Positions 1 to 3,228 of a DNA stretch of 5,663 bases are shown here, one piece after another. Within the stretch, counting starts at the first letter, position 1; the number at the start of each line of letters is the position of its first letter. The stretch lies in the NCBI GenBank assembly GCA_017395715.1, contig JAFQNZ010000097.1:1-5663 (forward strand), read 5' to 3'. Below the pieces are notes generated by a model that ran no database searches, had not been told where the DNA came from, and worked only from the letters and a program-made list of their open reading frames with translations. The DNA is from Clostridia bacterium. GTDB lineage: Bacteria > Bacillota > Clostridia > Oscillospirales > CAG-272. Both the position numbers and the translations under genes were made by a program.

Positions 1-271
1 GGTATTCCTCGTAGATGGCGCCTGCCTTCATGGTGGGGATGATGTACTCGTTTACGTATTCTTCGGTGAGGTCGAGAACATACAGCTTCGAAGCACCTGT
101 TTTGAGCGCCTTTTCTTCAAGGCCGTCAAGCTCGTCAGCCTGACCGACGTTACCCGAAACGGCAATGACTTCGCAGTTGTTGTAGTTTTCCTTGAGCCAC
201 GGGATGATGATGGATGTATCAAGACCGCCCGAGTAGGCGAGTACGACTTTTTTGATGTTTTCTTTATTCAT
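1..271 (-). CDS. argG: argininosuccinate synthase, N-terminal part (runs off left edge)
   Basis: Argininosuccinate synthase is a cytoplasmic enzyme that joins citrulline and aspartate with ATP to make argininosuccinate, the penultimate step of arginine synthesis. Reading the minus strand from ATG at 271-269 gives 90 complete codons beginning MNKENIKKVVLAYSGGLDTS. The SGGLDTS motif at residues 14-20 is the ATP-pyrophosphatase P-loop of the family. SGNVGQADEL (39-48) and the following EKALKTGASKLYVLDLTEEY (53-72) match the conserved second block, where the usual form is ADVGQGEEL. The family is about 400 residues long, so roughly three quarters lies outside the window. The chosen start has a GGAGG ribosome site (276-280) five bases upstream. 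An in-frame ATG at 283-281 would place that site inside the gene, so I rejected it. The gene is divergent from the XRE gene and has its own consensus promoter plus ARG-box-like operators. Identity is very secure. Confidence 0.95.
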   Translation of the reverse strand, partial: MNKENIKKVVLAYSGGLDTSIIIPWLKENYNNCEVIAVSGNVGQADELDGLEEKALKTGASKLYVLDLTEEYVNEYIIPTMKAGAIYEEY

Positions 272-275
272 AATT

Positions 276-280
276 GCCTC
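276..280 (-). promoter_or_regulatory. ribosome binding site of argG
   Basis: Read on the minus strand, GGAGG lies five bases before the ATG at 271. It decides between that ATG and the in-frame ATG at 283-281, because the site falls downstream of the latter. Confidence 0.8.
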
Positions 281-282
281 CA

Positions 283-296
283 TGCATAAATATTCT
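283..296. promoter_or_regulatory. ARG-box-like operator in the argG leader
   Basis: TGCATAAATATTCT has the ARG-box layout TGNAT-N4-ATNCA (E. coli consensus TGAAT-N4-ATTCA), with one mismatch in the last position. It lies about 20-30 bases downstream of the predicted argG transcription start and directly upstream of the ribosome site. A bound ArgR/AhrC hexamer there could block transcription initiation or elongation. The motif and its position are seen directly. Binding by ArgR is inferred from the fact that the gene is argG. Confidence 0.6.
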
Positions 297-319
297 GATA
301 TTTGCAAATCACGAATCCC

Positions 320-348
320 ATTATAGCCAATAACATTCGCTTTGTCAA
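320..348 (-). promoter_or_regulatory. argG promoter (sigma-A consensus)
   Basis: On the minus strand an exact TTGACA (348-343) is separated by 17 bases from an exact TATAAT (325-320). This is a perfect housekeeping promoter. Transcription should start near 312-314, giving a leader of about 40 nt that contains the ARG-box-like site and the GGAGG ribosome site. Such a strong core promoter fits a gene controlled mainly by repression. Confidence 0.9.
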
Positions 349-395
349 TAGCTTTTTGGAAGATTTTTCAATATTTTTGCGATTTTATTTTGCTT

Positions 396-411
396 CTGCA
401 ACTTTTTGCAG
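396..411. repeat. small inverted repeat in the argG upstream region
   Basis: CTGCAA (396-401) and TTGCAG (406-411) form a perfect 6-bp inverted repeat around a CTTT loop. It lies next to the TGCA-rich ARG-box-like cluster at 427-450. It does not have the 4-bp gap between 5-bp half sites that defines an ARG box, so it may be only a degenerate relative or chance. No T-run follows it, so it is not a terminator. Confidence 0.35.
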
Positions 412-426
412 TTATGCGTGAATTAT

Positions 427-450
427 TGCATAAATATGCAGATTTATGCA
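427..450. promoter_or_regulatory. two overlapping ARG-box-like palindromes upstream of argG
   Basis: TGCATAAATATGCA (427-440) is a near-perfect palindrome with half sites TGCAT and ATGCA separated by four bases, exactly the ARG-box geometry. A second copy, TGCAGATTTATGCA (437-450), overlaps it by four bases, so the two centres are 10 bp apart, about one helical turn. They lie about 80-100 bp upstream of the argG -35 box and about 145-155 bp from the leader operator. They could form an auxiliary operator that cooperates with the leader site by looping. They could also cover a second, weaker argG promoter: TTGAAT at 472-467 with CATAAA at 448-443 on the minus strand, spacer 18. No transcription from that site is shown by the sequence. 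Confidence 0.55.
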
Positions 451-551
451 GAGTTTGTGGATGAATATTCAAGCCGAGCGAAGCTTTCTTTCCTATATAT
501 AAGCAAAAACGATTGGCGGTGTTTGATTGTTTGAATGAACAATTGGGTGTA

Positions 552-591
552 GGGGCGCTCCTGCGTGTGCGCCCGTAGTGCTTGAACTACG
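552..591. repeat. paired GC-rich hairpins, possible dispersed palindromic element
   Basis: Two inverted repeats sit back to back in an otherwise AT-rich intergenic region. The first is GGGCGC (553-558) with GCGCCC (569-574) around a 10-base loop. The second is CGTAGT (574-579) with ACTACG (586-591) around GCTTGA. The two arms share base 574. No T-run follows, so this is not a good terminator in either direction. From memory, short intergenic palindromes of the form TGTAGGGGCG...CGCCCG are common in Clostridiales genomes. This one, preceded by GTGTA, resembles them, but copy number cannot be tested here. It lies between the argG regulatory region and the XRE promoter. Confidence 0.45.
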
Positions 592-626
592 TTTGTCCTC
601 CTGTTTTGTTTCTTGCTAAAAAACTC

Positions 627-655
627 TTGAAATTTGAGATGGGATATGCTATACT
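627..655 (+). promoter_or_regulatory. promoter of the XRE-type gene
   Basis: TTGAAA (627-632) is followed after exactly 17 bases by TATACT (650-655). The TG two positions before the -10 box (ATGCTATACT) makes it an extended -10 promoter. Transcription should start near 662, giving a leader of under 40 nt before the ATG at 699. Confidence 0.8.
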
Positions 656-698
656 AAAATATATGACCGAGCAAGACTTGTGAAAGGAGTGGCGATTT

Positions 699-1313
699 AT
701 GACAGAACTGAAGAAAATCGTTGCGCACAATATTGCCACGCTTCGCACAAGAGCGCATCTGACGCAATTTGAGCTTGGCGAAAAGCTGAACTATTCCGAC
801 AAGGCTGTTTCCCGTTGGGAAAGAGGGGAAGCGATTCCCGATGCCTACGTGCTTTTGATGATGTCGGAGATCTTCGGCGTAACGGTTGATTATCTTCTGA
901 AAGAGCATACCGAAGAAGAACTGTCAGAAGAACAACAAGCCGAGGTTGAGCCTCTTCCCGAAGAAGAAAAGCCGAAGCGTTTTTCGCCCAACCACAAGCG
1001 GATTGCTTGGATCACCTTCCTTTCGATTTGGGCGCTTTCACTTTTGGTGTTTGTGATTACCGCCACGGCGGGCGCGGCATTTTGGTTGATCTTTATTTAC
1101 GCGCTTCCTGTTTCGGGTATTGTGCTTTTGGTCTTGAATTCGATCTGGGGCACAAGACGCCACAACTTGATTTTGGTCTCGGTTCTTGTTTGGAGTGTGC
1201 TTTTGGCACTGCATCTTTCGCTTTTGCCGCTCGGCAATTTCTGGATGATCTACCTTTTGGGCATTCCCGCGCAGGTGATCATACCGATTGCGTTTGGTAT
1301 TCGAAAAAAATAA
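699..1313 (+). CDS. XRE-family HTH regulator with four-helix membrane domain
   Basis: The 204-residue protein combines a Cro/C1-type DNA-binding domain (residues 5-66) with a membrane anchor. The HTH is clear: LTQFELGEKLNYSDKAVSRW (21-40) followed by ERGEAIPD is the classical helix-turn-helix and recognition helix of Firmicute XRE regulators. A very acidic linker (71-92, rich in E) follows. Four hydrophobic stretches then come at about 102-120, 126-150, 156-174 and 180-200, and the chain ends in IRKK. The start has an AAGGAG site (684-689) nine bases upstream and the promoter at 627-655. The gene ends in two consecutive stop codons (TAATAA) and has its own terminators, so it is monocistronic. 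A membrane-tethered transcription factor is the simplest reading. The ligand and target genes cannot be told from the sequence, and no inverted-repeat operator is evident at its own promoter. Confidence 0.9.
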   Translation: MTELKKIVAHNIATLRTRAHLTQFELGEKLNYSDKAVSRWERGEAIPDAYVLLMMSEIFGVTVDYLLKEHTEEELSEEQQAEVEPLPEEEKPKRFSPNHKRIAWITFLSIWALSLLVFVITATAGAAFWLIFIYALPVSGIVLLVLNSIWGTRRHNLILVSVLVWSVLLALHLSLLPLGNFWMIYLLGIPAQVIIPIAFGIRKK

Positions 1314-1321
1314 TAACACTT

Positions 1322-1350
1322 CAAAAAGCCGCTATTCATGCGGCTTTTTG
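1322..1350. terminator. intrinsic terminator after the XRE gene
   Basis: CAAAAAGCCGC (1322-1332) and GCGGCTTTTTG (1340-1350) form a perfect 11-bp inverted repeat around a 7-base loop. The stem carries a T-run on the plus strand and, through its A-run, on the minus strand too. It begins nine bases after the XRE stop codon and could terminate in either direction. Confidence 0.85.
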
Positions 1351-1365
1351 TTAACTCTACAATTT

Positions 1366-1397
1366 TGAGAGTCCGATTTTTCGGACTCTCATTTTTT
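1366..1397 (+). terminator. second intrinsic terminator
   Basis: TGAGAGTCCGA (1366-1376) and TCGGACTCTCA (1381-1391) form a perfect 11-bp stem with a TTTT loop, followed by six T residues (1392-1397). It is a textbook plus-strand terminator only 15 bases after the first one. It isolates the degV unit from the XRE unit. The minus strand has only a weak T-run, so it works mainly forward. Confidence 0.85.
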
Positions 1398-1434
1398 GTT
1401 TTTGCTTTGTGGAGCGCCTCTTACGATAAATAGG

Positions 1435-1463
1435 TGGATTTTTTTGTGGCAAAACTATACAAT
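1435..1463 (+). promoter_or_regulatory. probable promoter of the degV-PAP2 unit
   Basis: A good -10 box, TACAAT (1458-1463, in the context CTATACAATAG), lies about 60 bases before the DegV start and downstream of both terminators. The best -35 match at 17 bp spacing is poor (TGGATT, 1435-1440, three of six). The predicted transcript would begin near 1470 inside a GC-rich inverted repeat, GCGGC (1470-1474) and GCCGC (1482-1486), which could form a 5' hairpin. A promoter is needed here because two terminators lie upstream, but its exact boxes are uncertain. Confidence 0.5.
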
Positions 1464-1524
1464 AGTGGTGCGGCGAGGCGTGCCGCGCACATTTCACAAT
1501 GAACCGCAAAGAAAGGAATCCTTT

Positions 1525-2412
1525 ATGGCTAACTATGTGATTACCTGTTGCTCTACTGTCGATATTTCGAAGGAGCATCTGAAAGAAAAAAATATTGAGT
1601 ACATTCCGTTTCATTATTATCTTGACGAGAAGGCTTACAACGATGATTTGTTTACTTCGCTTTCGCCTTCCGAATTTTATAAAGCGCTGACCGACGGTGC
1701 CGAGCCGAAAACGGCACAGGTAAACGTGGATGAATTTGTGGCGCACTTCACACCGATTCTTGAGTCGGGAAAGGATCTTATCCATTTATCTCTTTCGTCG
1801 GGTCTTTCGGGCGTGTTCAATTCCGCCAACGTGGCTGCCCGTATGCTTTCGGAACAATTCCCCGAGCGCAAAATCTACGTGGTGGATACGCTTGCCGCTT
1901 CTTCGGGCTTTGGTCTTTTAGCTGACAAAGCTGCTGAGCTCAGAGATGGCGGTATGGAGATCGATGACTTGTACAACTGGCTGGAAGAAAACAAAAGAAA
2001 GCTGCACCATTGGTTCTTCTCCACCGATCTTACCTTTTATATCAAGGGTGGTAGAGTGTCGGCTGTTTCGGGTTGGTTCGGTACGGTATTAAAGATCTGT
2101 CCGCTTCTTGATATGGATAAGGAAGGACATCTTGTGCCTCGTTTCAAAGTACGCGGCAAAGCGCGTGTGCGCGGGGAAATTGTGAATAAAATGAAGCAGT
2201 TCGCTGAGGGACGCGAACAGTACAGCGGCAAATGCTTCCTTTCGCATTCGGATTGTTATGAGGATGCAAGAGCAGTTGCCGATCTTGTGGAAGAAGCGTT
2301 CCCGTACATGAACGGCAAGGTTGTAATCAACAACATCGGTCCGACCATCGGCTGTCACACAGGCCCCGGTACGGTGGCACTTTTCTTCTGGGGGGATGAA
2401 AGAAATGCGTAA
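1525..2412 (+). CDS. DegV-family (FakB-type) fatty-acid-binding protein
   Basis: This 295-residue protein is a DegV-family member. The family binds one fatty acid in a cleft, and FakB members present it to the kinase FakA to make acyl-phosphate for phospholipid synthesis. Family blocks appear in order: an N-terminal STVDIS (10-15); TAQVN (63-67), usually TSQPS; LSLSSGLSGVFNSA (88-101), the Ser-rich acyl-carboxylate site; VVDTLAASSGFGLL (119-132); YIKGGRVS (172-179); and the C-terminal IGPTIGCHTGPGTVALFF (271-288). Likely ligand-contact residues by analogy with FakB are T63, S91/S92, R177 and H278. Length is typical. The start at 1525 has AAAGGA seven bases upstream. The frame stays open back to an ATG at 1396, but those extra 43 residues have no family similarity and begin inside a terminator. 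The 3' end overlaps the PAP2-like gene. Which fatty acid it binds is unknown, and fakA is not in the window. Confidence 0.93.
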   Translation: MANYVITCCSTVDISKEHLKEKNIEYIPFHYYLDEKAYNDDLFTSLSPSEFYKALTDGAEPKTAQVNVDEFVAHFTPILESGKDLIHLSLSSGLSGVFNSANVAARMLSEQFPERKIYVVDTLAASSGFGLLADKAAELRDGGMEIDDLYNWLEENKRKLHHWFFSTDLTFYIKGGRVSAVSGWFGTVLKICPLLDMDKEGHLVPRFKVRGKARVRGEIVNKMKQFAEGREQYSGKCFLSHSDCYEDARAVADLVEEAFPYMNGKVVINNIGPTIGCHTGPGTVALFFWGDERNA

Positions 2413-3004
2413 CGAAAACAACAAAACCTTTGTGAAAATTCTTGCCAAGGCTGTACGCGTGATTACGGTACCGCCACTTCTCATCGGCGCTCTTCTTGTG
2501 GCATTGTATATTTACCCTTCAGGCATATTTACCTCGCTCTCCTCGCTGATTCTTTCTGTTACCTTTCTTGCGGTGATCCCCTCGCTGTCTTACCTTGTGT
2601 GGGCTGTGATCCCCTCGCTTCGCAGAAAGGGAAGAGATTCGCAGAGAAAGCTTGCCTTTGTGTTCAGTATCCTCGGGTATCTCGGCGGTGCGGTATATGC
2701 CTTGACGGCTGACGTCAGCCGCGGTTTGACCATTATCCTGTTTACCTATTTCGTGTCGGTGGTGCTTCTCACGCTGATCAACAAGCTGACAATTTTCCAT
2801 GCGAGCGGACACGGCTGTGGGGTAACGGGACCGCTGCTTTTGCCTGCTTATTTTGTCAATCCTCTTTGGATTGGCCCTTCGCTGATCGGTCTTTTGGCGG
2901 TGTACGTTTCCTCGATCGTTTTGAAAAGACACACCTTGAAAGAGCTTGTGGCAGGCAGCTCGGCGGCGCTACTTTCCTTCTTGTTTTGCCTTGTTCTGTT
3001 CTGA
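2405..3004 (+). CDS. divergent PAP2-like integral membrane protein
   Basis: This is a 199-residue hydrophobic protein with helices at about 17-38, 47-69, 82-101, 107-126, 152-172 and 181-199. Two sites recall the PAP2 lipid-phosphatase superfamily. HASGHGCGV (132-140) resembles the PSGH motif. The pattern S169-S170-x5-H176-x3-E180 (from VSSIVLKRHTLKELVAG) fits the third motif SRx5Hx3D, with R replaced by S and D by E. GRDSQRKLAF (76-85) may correspond to the first, basic motif of a PAP2 subfamily. The putative catalytic His pair (H136, H176) is kept, but the changes leave activity uncertain. A membrane phospholipid or isoprenyl-phosphate phosphatase is plausible. The gene overlaps the DegV stop by eight bases and is probably coupled to it. 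ATG 2405 is preferred because the G-run at 2390-2395 lies nine bases upstream. ATG 2396 touches the G-run and is less likely. Confidence 0.8.
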   Translation: MRNENNKTFVKILAKAVRVITVPPLLIGALLVALYIYPSGIFTSLSSLILSVTFLAVIPSLSYLVWAVIPSLRRKGRDSQRKLAFVFSILGYLGGAVYALTADVSRGLTIILFTYFVSVVLLTLINKLTIFHASGHGCGVTGPLLLPAYFVNPLWIGPSLIGLLAVYVSSIVLKRHTLKELVAGSSAALLSFLFCLVLF

Positions 3005-3064
3005 TTTTGGATGGTTTTTGCAATAAATTCATCTAAATTTCAGAAAACTTCATAGGTTTTGATA

Positions 3065-3093
3065 TTTACAAATTTGACTGAAAATGCTACAAT
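3065..3093 (+). promoter_or_regulatory. promoter upstream of the activase gene
   Basis: TTTACA (3065-3070) and TACAAT (3088-3093) are separated by 17 bases, with TG before the -10 box (ATGCTACAAT), giving an extended -10 promoter. Transcription should begin near 3100. That is 130 bases before the activase ATG and about 18 bases before the strong hairpin at 3118. A nearby TTGACT (3074-3079) has no -10 at proper distance. Confidence 0.65.
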
Positions 3094-3117
3094 TATAAAT
3101 AGGATATGATTGGGATG

Positions 3118-3159
3118 CCCCGTTTTCTTGTGTCCGACAGTGGAAAACGGGGTGTTTTT
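3118..3159 (+). terminator. terminator-like hairpin in the activase leader
   Basis: CCCCGTTTTC (3118-3127) and GAAAACGGGG (3143-3152) form a perfect 10-bp stem with a 15-base loop, followed by TGTTTTT (3153-3159). This is a plus-strand intrinsic terminator shape. It may end the degV-PAP2 transcript, since I see no other terminator after 3004. Because a promoter lies just upstream, it may also act as an attenuator or end a short RNA. No good promoter is visible between the hairpin and the activase start: TTGACA at 3181-3186 has no matching -10 box. Activase mRNA would therefore have to read through. Confidence 0.7.
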
Positions 3160-3228
3160 ACGGATGTTTTGCTGCGTTTTTTGACAGTGGCAAGAAAGGA
3201 TGCTTTCGCGGGAAAGCGGAAAAGATTT

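Noticed and set aside
455..463. DnaA-box-like sequence (TGTGGATGA, reverse TCATCCACA)
   Set aside because: It is a single copy with one mismatch to TTATCCACA and no cluster or origin genes nearby.
462..471. TGAATATTCA palindrome as a further ARG box
   Set aside because: Half sites match the E. coli consensus but are fused without the 4-bp gap, so the geometry is wrong for an ArgR site.
1007..1354. 115-codon plus-strand open frame inside the XRE gene
   Set aside because: It is out of frame with a well supported HTH-membrane protein and ends inside the terminator.
1396..1524. Extended 338-residue start for the DegV protein at ATG 1396
   Set aside because: The extra 43 residues do not resemble the DegV family, the ATG lies in the tail of a terminator, and a clear ribosome site supports ATG 1525.
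1357..1785. 142-codon minus-strand open frame across terminator 2 and the DegV start
   Set aside because: It runs through a terminator hairpin and antisense to DegV, and the translation shows no domain.
3181..3209. TTGACA at 3181-3186 as a separate activase promoter
   Set aside because: No -10-like hexamer occurs 16-18 bases downstream; that position is GC-rich (around TTCGCG).
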